Assembly: GCA_958510875.1 (NCBI GenBank)
Contig: OY294068.1
Location: forward strand, 174,251,411 to 174,315,410
Direction: 5' to 3'
DNA: 64,000 nt
Origin: Endomychus coccineus
Taxonomy: Eukaryota; Arthropoda; Insecta; Coleoptera; Endomychidae
Below the pieces are notes generated by a model, which did not search any database, was not told the origin of the DNA, and was given only the letters and a program-made list of their open reading frames with translations. Positions 1-9,498 of this stretch are shown one piece after another; the first letter of the stretch is position 1, and the number at the start of each line of letters is the position of its first letter. The translations under genes were made by a program, and so were the position numbers.

Positions 1-141
1 TATTATATAAAATAGATGACTCTTTTAAATAGGTAAGTAAGTTTATTATGTTAAAATCATACATTATTATAAATATACAAATATTCACATAAATGTATAG
101 AGTTCGAGTAGTTGATCTCCCACTCTTTCAGAAAAAAAATT

Positions 142-1215
142 GTGTGGCACTCGGGGACTACCGTGTTAAAGCTATTGCATAGCACTACGCCACTAGAAAA
201 AGTTGGGCAGAAAAACATCCACTACCCCTTCAAAATCTTCACGAATTATGAGTAAAGAAGATTATCATCTTGATCTCTATGAAGAGTATTCTGTGACAAG
301 CATCGATAACTCTACTACCCGTAGTAGAGTTATCTATGGTGACAAGTGTCAGTTGACTTGTAAACACAATTTTATACGAAAGTTTTAACGATCAGATCTT
401 GATAGCGCTTCCGGCTCCGGGATTTTCACGTGGCCTATCGAAATTAGAAGGTTCGAATTGTATAAAAACACAATTGCATGAACGCCAGACGTCTTATGTA
501 ATTAGCTACGAACGAGATAATCTTGACATATCCTCGAGGAGCTCGCTGCGCGTAAGTTAGAGTTTATACATTTTACCTCTATTTTATTAATTTGGGGCCG
601 TTACGAACCCCGTGCGGCCGGCGCCAGTTGTAATAAAGTATTTTGGGCTATAGGCCGCTAGCTTTCACCCGCTTTCGGTATATTTAAGTAGCTAGAAAAT
701 TCCCTTTCGTACGTCGCATGTCAGATGCTAGTAGGTGACAGCTGAGAATACCTCAAACTGTTTTAATTAAATTTTCTCATTTAATCGACATTTTGGGGCC
801 CGAGACTATGCTATTTAGTTGGCCCCGTTCATAAACTAACGACATGGAGCGAAAACCGCATGCGAAAAGTCCTCGTTAAGACGTTCTATGTACCGTAAAT
901 TTGCACTTTTCTAACTCGCGAGCTACGCGCTTCTCACGTGAACGTCATTCGATTTATCGAAAATTAACCAATTCAAAAACGTTTCCGACTCACTTTGGGG
1001 CTATCACGACCTTTTAAAAGGTTCAAAGTTAACATTTCGACAATTTTAAGCTCGGCCGAGCTACATGGTAGGCGGAGTGGTGGGTCTTAGAATATTTCGT
1101 TACGGTATTTGTTTTTTGTTTTTTTAGATTTTCGTTACGGTATTGTCTTTTGTTTTTTCTCTTGATTCAGTCGCCGCGCTCAAAGCCCGCGATAAAAGCT
1201 ATATGCAATAGCTTA
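142..1215 (-). mobile_element. Helentron-like element, copy A (reversed)
   Basis: The left edge (142-180) is the reverse complement of the 3' end of the copies at 56.4 and 62.3 kb: a GTGTGGCACTCGGGGACT-type hairpin followed by AGCTATTGCATAGCA. The right edge (about 1159-1215) is the reverse complement of their 5' end (AAGCTATTGCATATAGC, then TTTATCGCGGGC). No endonuclease frame is present. A block at about 366-575 (starting near TTTTATACGAA and containing GATTTTCACGTGGCC) matches 55.05-55.23 and 60.81-60.99 kb, but its orientation relative to the element ends is opposite to that in those copies. It is therefore a rearranged, non-autonomous derivative. Helentron is an inference from end structure and from the endonuclease in the other copies. 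Confidence 0.6.
305..334. repeat. Perfect 13 bp hairpin inside copy A
   Basis: GATAACTCTACTA is followed by a 4 nt loop (CCCG) and its exact complement TAGTAGAGTTATC. It sits between the 3' terminal hairpin of copy A and the inverted internal block. I see no equivalent in copies B and C. Confidence 0.7.
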
Positions 1216-1419
1216 AAAATAAAGATTTCAATAAACAATGTAATGAACAAGGTTACAAGTTATATGTAGCATGCTAAGTAATATCCAACTTAAATAATAT
1301 AATTCTAGACATAAATTCAGGTTCTTAGGAATAATTAATTGAGAGCATAAATAACTCTCTTATTCTTATTAATTACTACTGATTAAGAATAAATTGTCTA
1401 ATATTACGCTTAAAATCGA

Positions 1420-1863
1420 ATGAACAAAATCTATAATGGAAGGTCATATATAAATAACATAAAAGGTAATACAGATAATTTTATAACATTACCATATATT
1501 CCGGAGACCCCTAACTGTGTTGGGAAATATTTTTCAAATCTAAAACCTTCAATACCTAAAGATAAACAAACTCACACAGTATACAAATTAAATTGTTTAG
1601 ATTGCGATGGAACTTGTATAGGAATCTCTAAACAATGTTTACAAAAAAGAATGTATGGCCACAAATATAGTACAAGAAACAAAAACTTGGAAAATTCCAC
1701 CGCCCTTGCTAAACACTGCTTTGATCATAACTATCAATTCGATTACAAAAATGTTAATGTTTTAACTAAGGAAACTAATTATTATAAAAGATCTATTCTG
1801 GGGATGAGTCACATAAAACGTGACTCCAAGTCAAAAATCGTAGAACACGTATTCAATCACTAA
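1420..1863 (+). pseudogene. Penelope-like element, C-terminal GIY-YIG endonuclease domain
   Basis: A 147-codon frame resembling the C-terminal endonuclease of Penelope-like retroelements. The diagnostic stretch at about residues 53-78 runs VYKLNCLDCDGTCIGISKQC and then LQKRMYGH: a GIY-YIG-like core with a Cys pair (LNCLDC) and the Arg/His helix. The YIG tyrosine is replaced (TCIG), so activity is doubtful. Downstream residues (TALAKHCFDHNYQFDY, KETNYYKRSI) match the usual tail of this domain. The reverse transcriptase that should precede it is absent, so this is a 5'-truncated copy. The frame ends at a TAA and runs into the 3' non-coding region of the same element (from 1864). In PLEs this domain nicks target DNA for target-primed reverse transcription. 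Confidence 0.8.
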
Positions 1864-2107
1864 GTCAGATTTATATGTACTAATTTAACTAATTAAAACC
1901 ATTGCAAATTCCTACATGCGTCTTCATAATGTTAAAAGTATATTTTAGTTAGGTAGAGTGCTCAAAAGTAATAGTTCTAATGAGGTCTGACAACCTTTTT
2001 CTATTGCCTCATAAATCTTCAACATCTTGTTCGAAAGTGGATCCTCGAACGTTATATTTTTAGTTCAGTTCTTTAGTCGTATTACATACTGTGATTCGAT
2101 ATGTATA

Positions 2108-4340
2108 CAGGGTGTATCTAAATAACACCGAAAAAATTAAAGGGGTGATTCTGTGATGAAAATTAATGTGAGTGTTTGGTATAAAATTTTTTGAAAAAAC
2201 CCTCCCCGGAAAAGTTACACCCCTTCGAAAATTAAAAAAAAAATGGTTTTTCTTTTTCATTTTCCCTGTATATCAAGCTAAAGACACGAAACTTGGTAAA
2301 CATTATCTGTCAATAAGAGTACACTTTTTGAAATTTTTTCAACCCTGAAGTATGCTTAGAAGGGGTTGATTATTTCAACCCCTAAGATATTTTTTCTTAC
2401 AACTTTTTTTTAGATGAAAATTTTTTCTTTAAAAAAGTATGACTGAAAAGCCCAATTCATTGACTAACTTTTTTAACTCTACAAGTTTTTTCTAAAACTT
2501 GAGCATTTATGAGAAAAAAATAAATAAGCTCATGTAAAATAGCATTTTATTAAACAACAGCCAACCAAATTATGATTATGATTATGATTATGAGACTTCT
2601 ACAACTAAAAACAAAAGTGAACAAACAATGAACAAAAACCTGTCGAATATCGACAATACAATTATAATAAATGTTGAAAATGACCGCCTTCAGCGTCAAT
2701 ACAAGCATCTAGCCTTTTCCTCATAGAATTGCGTATACGATGAAATATTCCTGGAGAATTTCTTATAGTTTCACACCCTGCCACAATGCGGTTTCGCAGA
2801 TCATCGATATTTTCAACTGGGTTTGTGTACATCAAAGATTTCAGATATCCCCATATGCAAAAATCCAAAGAATTAAGGTCAGGGAAGCGGGCTGGCCAGT
2901 TTACAGGTCCTCCTCGACCTATCCATTGATTGGCATACACCTCATCCAGGTGAGTTCTTGCAAGTATACTAAAATGAGCTGGTGCACCATCGTGCATAAA
3001 CCATGAATGTTGCCTAATTTGAATGGGAACCTCTTCAAGAAGAACAGGTAATTCTTCAAGGAGATGACAATATGCTTCACCATTTAATCGTAGCGGAAGA
3101 AAATGGGGACCAATTAAATGATTATCAATAATTCCGAGCCACACGTTTAATGAAAATTTATACTGATGATTTCCTTCAAAAAAGCCATGAGGATTTTCGT
3201 CAGCCCAAAGGTGATTGTTGTGAAAATTTCTAATACAGTCTCTTGAGAAATTCGCCTCGTCAGTAAATAAAATATTATCTAAGAACTGTGGTGCTTGGCC
3301 AATCATATTAATAAGCCACTGACAAAAAATCACACGGGGTAAAAAATCTCGAATCATTAACGCCCGCACCCGTTGAAGATGATAGGGGATACAACATTTG
3401 TTCTTTTAAAATTCTAAAAACAACGGAATGGCTTACATGTAGGACACGAGCTATTTTCCTGGTACTAGTTTCTGGGAATTCTTCAATTGAATTAAGTACG
3501 GCTTCTTCTACAGCTGCAGTTCTAACTTCTCTAGTACGACCAGAATCATAACTTCTTTTTTCAAAATTACCACGTTCCCGCAAGCATCGGTGAATAGTTG
3601 TGAACGTAGTATGATGGGGTAGTCTACGCTGTGGGTACTGTTCAGCATAAAGTCTTTGCGCTTCCAATGAATTACCGTTAGCACGACCGTATGTAAAATG
3701 CATATCTGCCATTTCCAAATTCGAATATGCATTCATATTTTCAATCAACTAATATTTCCTACAATACACAATCATAAAACTTGTGAAACAATAAGATGGG
3801 TGACAGAAAATGACACTACACAATCCTAGTGTCAGTATTAATGTTTTTATGCAAAGCACAGGCCACTAGACTTGACGCAAAATACACTCGCGTTAGCTCA
3901 TCTTTTTGAAAATGCATTGCATTAGATTTTTTTTCTCGTAAATGCTCAAGTTTTAGAAAAAACTTGTAGAGTTAAAAAAGTTAGTCAATGAATTGGGCTT
4001 TTCAGTCATACTTTTTTAAAGAAAAAATTTTCATCTAAAAAAAAGTTGTAAGAAAAAATATCTTAGGGGTTGAAATAATCAACCCCTTCTAAGCATACTT
4101 CAGGGTTGAAAAAATTTCGAAAAGTGTACTCTTATTGACAGATAATGTTTACCAAGTTTCGTGTCTTTAGCTTGATATACAGGGAAAATGAAAAAGAAAA
4201 ACCATTTTTTTTTTAATTTTCGAAGGGGTGTAACTTTTCCGGGAAGGGTTTTTTCAAAAAAATTTATACCAAACACTCACATTAATTTTCATCACAGAAT
4301 CACCCCTTTAATTTTTTCGGTGTTATTTAGATACACCCTG
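2108..4340 (-). mobile_element. Rosa-type (DD41D) mariner with about 413 bp terminal inverted repeats
   Basis: Ends are CAGGGTGTATCTAAATAACA at 2108 and its reverse complement ending at 4340, flanked by TA (2106-2107 and 4341-4342), the normal Tc1/mariner target duplication. The inverted repeats run about 2108-2520 and 3928-4340 and differ at few positions, so the insertion is fairly young. The transposase lies between them on the minus strand. TIRs this long are unusual for mariner-type elements. It sits inside the PLE 3' region. Confidence 0.9.
2662..3748 (-). pseudogene. DD41D mariner transposase, one frameshift
   Basis: Two overlapping minus-strand frames (3748-3308 and 3369-2662) together give a full-length IS630/Tc1/mariner transposase. 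The N-terminal part carries the DUF4817-like helix-turn-helix (YGRANGNSLEAQRLYAEQYP) and a second HTH (STRKIARVLHVSHSVVFRIL). The catalytic part shows TDEANFSRD (first Asp), HDGAPAH (second Asp) and PDLNSLDF (third Asp). Forty-one residues separate the second and third Asp, which defines the DD41D group. A 1 nt indel in the C-rich run near 3385 breaks the frame between YP and the expected continuation HLQRV. All three catalytic Asp are kept, so the gene may have died recently, or this may be a sequencing error. Confidence 0.88.
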
Positions 4341-4485
4341 TATGAAGCTTATAAGAATATTGCTTAGCAGCGGATTCTTAATTTATATACACAGAACATT
4401 AAATGTGTTATAATATCGATTAGAGCAATAAGGAGGGCTTGTGATGATACAATTAGCATTAAGAATTCACGTTTATACAGTTATA

Positions 4486-4529
4486 CGTCTTCTGATGATG
4501 GTCGTGAGACCGAAACGTACGTAAAGACG
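4486..4529 (+). ncRNA. Hammerhead ribozyme in the PLE 3' region
   Basis: Type I hammerhead layout. Stem I is CGTCTT (4486-4491) with AAGACG (4524-4529), 6 perfect pairs. The core CTGATGA is at 4492-4498, followed by one extra T. Stem II is GGTC/GACC (4500-4503, 4508-4511) closed by GTGA. The core GAAA is at 4512-4515. Stem III is very short, ACG/CGT around a 2 nt loop (4515-4522). The predicted cleavage site is after A4523 in GTA. The very short stem III is characteristic of retroelement hammerheads, which are thought to act as dimers. The extra T after CTGATGA could weaken activity. Its likely role is processing of tandem element transcripts. Confidence 0.75.
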
Positions 4530-4760
4530 AAAATAATAAGCATATGTGTTAGTGTGACCCATTTCCCGAGAATTTTATATAAAATTCATACCTGGGTCAA
4601 GAATGATTATTTAACTAATAATAATTATATCGAGCAATGAAAGCACTCATACCAACTCTTCTAGATATAAGGTTGACCAGTTCAAGATTGTTTTTGGAAA
4701 CTCTATTATCTATTACGTTATAGGTGATTTATTTCCAAACTAGTTATAACTTTGTTTCAG

Positions 4761-5010
4761 AAAAATGGTCGAGTTGGGAATATTAGTGAACAAAGTAACA
4801 TCTAGCGTTATTATCGTATTAATGACTGCAACAGGAATTTTAGCATACAGACAAATCACGAAACTAGATGTTAATAAACGTCACATTTCGTTGCTCGATG
4901 ATTTATTGCTCTTCATGTGTATTCCCGCATTTTTCCTGAATGGAATATTCAGCATCATCCCGGCAATTCTATCTGGCAGCGTTTTGAGCATTACATTTGT
5001 CATATTAGAG
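4761..5010 (+). CDS. Otopetrin-family proton channel, penultimate exon
   Basis: An internal exon bounded by acceptor TTTGTTTCAG (ends 4760) and donor GAG|GTGAGT (5011). It begins with the last base of a split codon, then K-M-V-E-L-G-I-L-V-N-K-V, so the methionine at 4765 is internal, not a start. The 82 residues from that Met contain two hydrophobic spans (SSVIIVLMTATGILAY and LLLFMCIPAFFLNGIFSIIP) around the charged linker ITKLDVNKRHISLLDD, the pattern of the C-terminal half of otopetrins. Otopetrins are 12-TM, proton-selective channels of the plasma membrane. The exon ends in phase 0 and joins 9499 to give ITFVILE-VTQILVQTP without a break. Upstream exons are not in this window, or are more than 4.7 kb away. 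Confidence 0.85.
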
Positions 5011-6124
5011 GTGAGTTACACAATTCAATAGTAGATGCATTTGTTACACGAGCAAGTCAGCAAGTGTCAATGAATCATGTTCACGTTCGTTTAGGTAATT
5101 TTAAAATCTGTAATGCACGAAATGTCCGTAAATTATTATGAATGCAGATTCGAATACGTTACTGCATTTATTGAGTGAAATAGGAATTGAACGATTACCA
5201 ACCATGTTGATAGATTATGAAACATCGTGTGAGCTATAGATGACTTTAATCATATTCAAATATAGCTTTGTATGTATAAATATTGAAACTAAAAGACTTA
5301 TTAATGAATATAATTTCGTAAAGCTTAACTTTATTGCTGTGCAATTATTATTTCATTTATATTTCCTATTAGTAACAGTTAACAATTATTATTGTAACCA
5401 TTACATTCTCCGACATATGAGATACTTTAATCTAGTTCCTCTTTCCTGAGTTATTAATCTCAATTCACTCCTCATTAACGTTGTGTAGGCATGTTTAACA
5501 CAGATTGGTCACTTGTTCGACTCATTTTGAAATATTGTTTCAGATAAACGGTTTTACATGATTTCAAACAGTTTTTGTAGGATATACTCGTTTGATTCTG
5601 AGATCATGAATGATTTCGGTAATGTTTTCCAGTTTATCATGAATATATCCTGAATCACAACACTATTGAAGATATGTTCATTACCAAAATGAAATAGGAG
5701 AAAATTGTCTACAAAATGCACTGTTCAATTTTTTAACTTTAACGGGTACACACTACACAGTGCTTTGAAGTCCATCGAATATTTTACGGAAAGTTCTAAG
5801 AACGCATCTTTCTACCCCTTCAGCTTGTTTGTGATGATAAACTATGGAAGAGTTCACACTATGGATATACTATAACACTATAAAAAGAAACAATCACCCT
5901 TAACCTTCCTTTTAATCCAACCTACGACTCACAACAGACGATAAAGCCAAGAGAGTTCAAAATAATATAATATAATAATATTTCTTGAGGGGCAATTTAA
6001 CCGGCAAATCAGTCAAAGAATAATTACGAATTAAAAAAAGTCAGTAAATAAAAATGTACTCATTCATTAGTCCTTTCAATGCAATGAAATACTTAATAAC
6101 TTAATTCAGACAAACTAAAATTTA
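5011..6124 (+). other. Otopetrin intron, first part, no feature recognised
   Basis: AT-rich sequence directly after the donor site. Short open stretches exist, but none has a recognisable motif or splice context. The BEL/Pao remnant begins near 6125. Confidence 0.6.
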
Positions 6125-6860
6125 AAAGTAGCCAAGTTAATCACAATAAAATCACCAAGAGATCTTTTCTTTCAAGCATCGCTAAAACATTTGATCCCTT
6201 AGGACTCTTAGCTCCTGCGATCGCAATAATGAAAATATTAATGCAAGAATTATGGGCTCTTAAACTTGGATGGAACGATGAGGTACCAAATAATTTAAAA
6301 TCAAAATGGCTAGTATTTAAGTCAAATTTAAAATATTTATGGAAAATTTCATTTCCAAGATTAGCATTTTGTAAAAATCTCGTTTTTGTAGAACTCCATG
6401 GCTTTTCGGATGCGTCTCAGAGTGCATATGGAGCATGTATATACGCTAGATGTATAAATAGTGGAAACGAAATTTCAGTCAATTTAGTGTGCTCAAAACG
6501 GCGAGTTGCAGCTTTAAAAACTCTCACAGTACCACGTCTTGAATTATGTGGAGGTTTAGTTTTAGCGCGATTAATATTCCGTGCTTTTATTGGACAGATT
6601 CTCAAGTTGTTCTGGCATGGCTAAAGAACCAATCACTACTATTCCAAATTTTTGTAGCCAACCGAATTTCGGAGATTCAAAATATTCCAAACATTGACAA
6701 GTGGTCTCATGTACGTACGCATGAGAACCCTGCAGATATTATATCACGTGGTATGCAATTCCATGAATTGAATCAGTCTACACTTTGGTGGAAAGGGCCA
6801 TGTTGGCAGAATAATAGAATTTGTCTTGAAAATTTGAGGGTTCTGGGCGCTAGGAGGTAA
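6125..6860 (+). pseudogene. BEL/Pao retrotransposon polyprotein fragment (RT end to RNase H)
   Basis: The translation before and through 6229-6624 reads TKRSFLSSIAKTFDPLGLLA, AIAIMKILMQELWALKLGW, then FVELHGFSDASQSAYGACIY and TVPRLELCGGLVLARLI, all hallmark blocks of Pao-type polyproteins (RNase H begins at the GFSDAS aspartate). The frame then shifts near 6570 and continues as FYWTDSQVVLAWLKN, THENPADIISRG and LWWKGPCWQ. Some residues are missing at the shift. No LTR, gag, protease or integrase is visible, so this is an internal fossil in the otopetrin intron. It is on the same strand as the host gene. Confidence 0.88.
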
Positions 6861-6879
6861 GACTTTACTAGGCAACTTC

Positions 6880-7190
6880 GCCATCCAATATAAAAATAAA
6901 GGCTGGTAGAGATATTTGGACTACCAGACGAAATTTTCGAAGGGGCACCCACCATGGAAATATCTATAGTAAATAAAGAGATCGACCGACACCTTTCGAC
7001 ATTGTCTTGGAGAGGTCAGTGGATTCGCAAGTGTTGCATCAACAACTAGAGGGATAACTCTCTTCTGAATATAATCTAAAAGATTCAGTGTATATGTGAA
7101 AGCTGATCTCCAAATGTGTCGACAGATCTTCAGGACAGGTCGAAACTGTGTTTGGTAGGCAAGGCCGTAGCTTGGGCGTAGCCAAGGTGA
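6880..7190 (-). pseudogene. Non-LTR retrotransposon polymerase, extreme C-terminal fragment
   Basis: On the minus strand the frame reads CRHIWRSAFTYTLNLLDYIQ, KRVIPLVVDATLANPLTSPR, then a drifted YYRYFHGGCP. This matches the block that follows the RT domain in Jockey/I-type insect elements (W-G/R-S-A...LLD-IQKRA-R-I...YRYFHG-C). The same block, degraded differently, occurs at 62.35-62.62 kb as part of a longer copy. No catalytic residues remain. Confidence 0.75.
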
Positions 7191-7210
7191 CACTTGACAC
7201 AGGCGCACTG

Positions 7211-7546
7211 ATTTAAAGTTTCTTTGCATAATTGGCCACAATTCCGTGTAAGTACATTAAGAGATCTACAATTAAATTTTCTGAATTATGAAGATACATT
7301 GACATATTAATATGAAAAGAAGAAACGTGAATTATTGAACCATAGGTGGGATTCGAACCCACGTTCCTGGATGTCTAGCCCAACGTGTTTAATAATTGAA
7401 CCTATGGTTCAATCTTTCACGTTTGTTCATCTTGATAATCATATGTTAAATTATCTAAGTTATCTTCATAATTCAGAAAATTCAATTCTATATCTCTTAA
7501 TGTACGTACACGGAATTGTGGCCAATTAGGAAAAGAAACCTTAAAC
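7211..7546. mobile_element. tRNA-headed SINE-like inverted repeat
   Basis: Two arms (about 7211-7338 and 7409-7546) are reverse complements. Both contain AATTGGCCACAATTCCGTGT, then TTAAGAGAT and TTTTCTGAATTATGAAGAT. The apex, read on the minus strand (7408 to 7339), is tRNA-like: acceptor ACCATAG/CTATGGT (7 perfect pairs), T-arm GTGGG-TTCGAAT-CCCAC with a perfect B-box, an anticodon-like stem TTGGG/TCCAG around CTAGACA, and a weakened D-arm. The body (GTTATCTTCATAATTCAG) also follows another tRNA-like head at 7.9 kb. I read it as two SINE bodies head-to-head around one tRNA-like promoter. A functional tRNA is unlikely. Confidence 0.6.
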
Positions 7547-7845
7547 TTGTTTATACTTAGCCAGAACAATTCTCAGTCAGTCCTATTGACATATATGAGA
7601 ACTGGGATGCTGTCATTGGATGACTACTGTCAGAGTAATTAGCAACCATAGCAATACTCATACCTACACTTCTCAATTCAAAACCATTGAATATTAGATG
7701 AATGTGCGTGAATAGTTGATCTATGACGGGGCATCGAATCGGATTGTGTTCATCAATGATCTTCAATCCTATCAGAGGTTTATATTTACCAACATGTAAG
7801 TCTCTGACGGCACCAAAGTGGTGCAATTAGTTAACATGGTTAATT
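7547..7845 (+). other. Otopetrin intron, nothing recognised
   Basis: A minus-strand open frame of 89 codons covers most of this stretch, but I see no family motif in it. Confidence 0.4.
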
Positions 7846-7970
7846 GGTTACATATAATATATTAAGAGATATAGAATACGATTTTCTGAATCATGAAGAT
7901 AACTCAGATGATTTGGCATCGAAACGCTTGGCTTGTCAACCAAGCTGAGCTCCGGCTACCTAAGGTCAAC
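7846..7970 (-). mobile_element. Second, single copy of the SINE-like family
   Basis: The stretch ATTAAGAGATATAGAAT, then ATTTTCTGAATCATGAAGAT (about 7860-7905) matches the arm of the inverted repeat at 7.2-7.5 kb. On the minus strand it is preceded by a different tRNA-like head with an A-box-like GAGCTCAGCTTGG and a B-box-like GCGTTTCGATGCC. This supports a tRNA-derived SINE family. Confidence 0.5.
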
Positions 7971-8009
7971 CATGCTAACTTCCGAGTCCGAGGGATTTAA
8001 CGCAGCTTT

Positions 8010-8465
8010 CAAAGATGGCGTAATCAACACCTTGGTCTATCGCCGCAACGTACATCCATCGCCCTAATGAGGCCCTCGGGTGCTGTAATAACAAACAAGG
8101 CACACGTACGGAATACACCAAGAGCCTTACATGCGAGGACATATTGAGAGGAGGTCCATACAAACAAATAGACCAACCAAGACTATGTATGTCATCGAAT
8201 TCTCTGTTCTGGCAGAGAAAAACATAGTTTTGAAAGAAGAGGAAAAATGGACGAAGTATGTACGAGCTCAGCACGCTATACTGAGGCCACAAGGTCATAT
8301 CAGTGGTTCTGGTCATCGGTGTTTTGGGTGGAATTAAGTCTTCGCTGCGTTCAAACTTGAAGATCATTCCGGCGGCCTGTAATAACTCGGCGCAGGTCTT
8401 GATAGACAGGATGCAGAAGGTAGTCATTCTGGGTTCAATAAGACCCGAGTTTATTATGTTTCTAT
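8010..8465 (+). pseudogene. Non-LTR polymerase C-terminal domain remnant (R2-like type)
   Basis: The plus strand reads TNRPTKTMYVIEFSVLAEKN then IVLKEEEKWTKYV, then after a frame change VVLVIGVLGGIKSSLRSNL and QVLIDRMQKVVILGSIRPEF. This follows the order of the C-terminal domain of R2-like and related non-LTR polymerases (NRPD-V-D-A-V....KY-L...I-P-V-GALG...LQK-ALLGTARI-R). The PD of RPD is gone and the frame is broken at about 8300. The segment is noticeably GC-richer than the surrounding intron, consistent with an inserted fragment. A 175-codon antisense frame over the same bases is a shadow. Confidence 0.5.
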
Positions 8466-8571
8466 ATAAATATTTGCAGCTGTTATAACCTAGAACATTC
8501 ATTAGTTTACATTGTTTACTCAGATTATCTTTTTATAGTGAATATTAGTTTCAATAATTTTAATGTATTAG

Positions 8572-8713
8572 AACGGATTACACTTTTGACGGACGTGCAG
8601 CAGAAATTGTAAGGTTGCCTGTGAATGAAGGAATCAGACAGCAACAGCATTTGAATACAATTGCATCAGGACATGGTGAAGAACCACATTACCATGATGT
8701 TACTATTTCATGA
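8572..8713 (+). other. Candidate cryptic or alternative terminal exon in the otopetrin intron
   Basis: After an AG at 8570-8571 a 46-codon frame runs to TGA at 8711-8713. It encodes a polar tail (DGRAAEIVRLPVNEGIRQQQ ... GEEPHYHDVTIS). The composition (regular codons, charged, Gln- and His-rich) looks coding rather than random. Its entry phase (one base of a split codon) equals that of the 4761 exon and not that needed after 5010, so it could replace the last two exons only as an alternative terminal exon. The pyrimidine tract is weak. I do not recognise the peptide. It may equally be a fossil from another gene. Confidence 0.2.
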
Positions 8714-9498
8714 GTATGACAGTACCTACCTATAAATCTACTTTCACTATTTCTGTGATGGAAATTTTGACAAAAAACCTGTTCCCCCAGCAAGACATGT
8801 AAATACAATCTACGTAGAAACGCTTTCAGAATAGATTTTCAATTTGCTGATGCTCAATGGGCCTAACTTCAATATTGTGGTAATAAACTGCAGCTACTTC
8901 TCACAGAAATGATGAGATTTTGTGAAGAATAACGGAAGAAAATGATAAATTGAAATTGTTCACACTTAGATTCGCGATAACAGGAGTCAGGTGTCAGACA
9001 TAAGATTTGACAATTGACAAGACAGGCCTGCAACTTGACAAAAAAAACGTGATTCAAATACGATAGGACGGGGATGTTTTGTCTCTTTCTATATCATTAC
9101 AATGCCATTGACGTATGTGGTTTTCTTAGAAATTATACGTTACAATGTTTCTTTATCTAAATCATGAGTATTAGAAGAAGATATGCAATTTATAATGTGG
9201 CGTATTATTTCATACAGGTGTCAAGTTATTTGGCGAGAACTGTAGATTACGTGAAATGCAACACTGCAACCTACACATCTGAAGTCTGAGTGGAAGATAT
9301 ATTTACGAAAAGCCAACCAAAATAATTTGTGTTGGCTATTCTATTCTCTGTCGTCATATAAAGATTAATCAATTTCACGACTTTTACTCAGAATTGAGAA
9401 GCTAAATCTCTATCCCGGTTACTATACGAGATTCTTATAAAATTACCGCGTACGTCAGAAGATAAATATAGAAATACTGCAAACTTTTTATTTTCCAG
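8714..9498 (+). other. Otopetrin intron, last part, with acceptor
   Basis: No gene or repeat recognised. The stretch ends in a good polypyrimidine tract and CAG (CTTTTTATTTTCCAG, 9484-9498), the acceptor of the last otopetrin exon. Confidence 0.6.

Larger units (their letters stand above)
1864..4610 (+). mobile_element. Penelope-like element 3' non-coding region, split by a mariner
   Basis: Sequence 1905-2107 plus 4341-4610 aligns, in the same order and strand, with the uninterrupted stretch 27484-27960. Shared landmarks are CTACATGCGTCTTCATAATG, TCTGACAACCTTTTTCTATT, GTGTTATAAT, and the run from CTGATGATGGTCGTGAGACC to AATAATAAGCATATGTGTTA. The 2.23 kb insert between the two halves is a DD41D mariner. 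The second copy gives the empty site and shows that the host element predates the mariner. The region holds a hammerhead ribozyme, as known for PLE pseudo-LTRs. Confidence 0.75.

Noticed and set aside
7339..7408. Functional tRNA gene on the minus strand
   Set aside because: Acceptor and T-arm are good, but the D-arm is damaged. The anticodon would read AGA (Ser) without the long variable arm that tRNA-Ser needs. The whole unit is the apex of an inverted repeat.
7557..7826. 89-codon minus-strand frame in the otopetrin intron
   Set aside because: No recognisable motif, no splice sites, and bordered by SINE-like debris.
7975..8502. 175-codon minus-strand frame as a gene
   Set aside because: It is antisense to the R2-like polymerase remnant, has no motif, and probably reflects the GC-richer composition.
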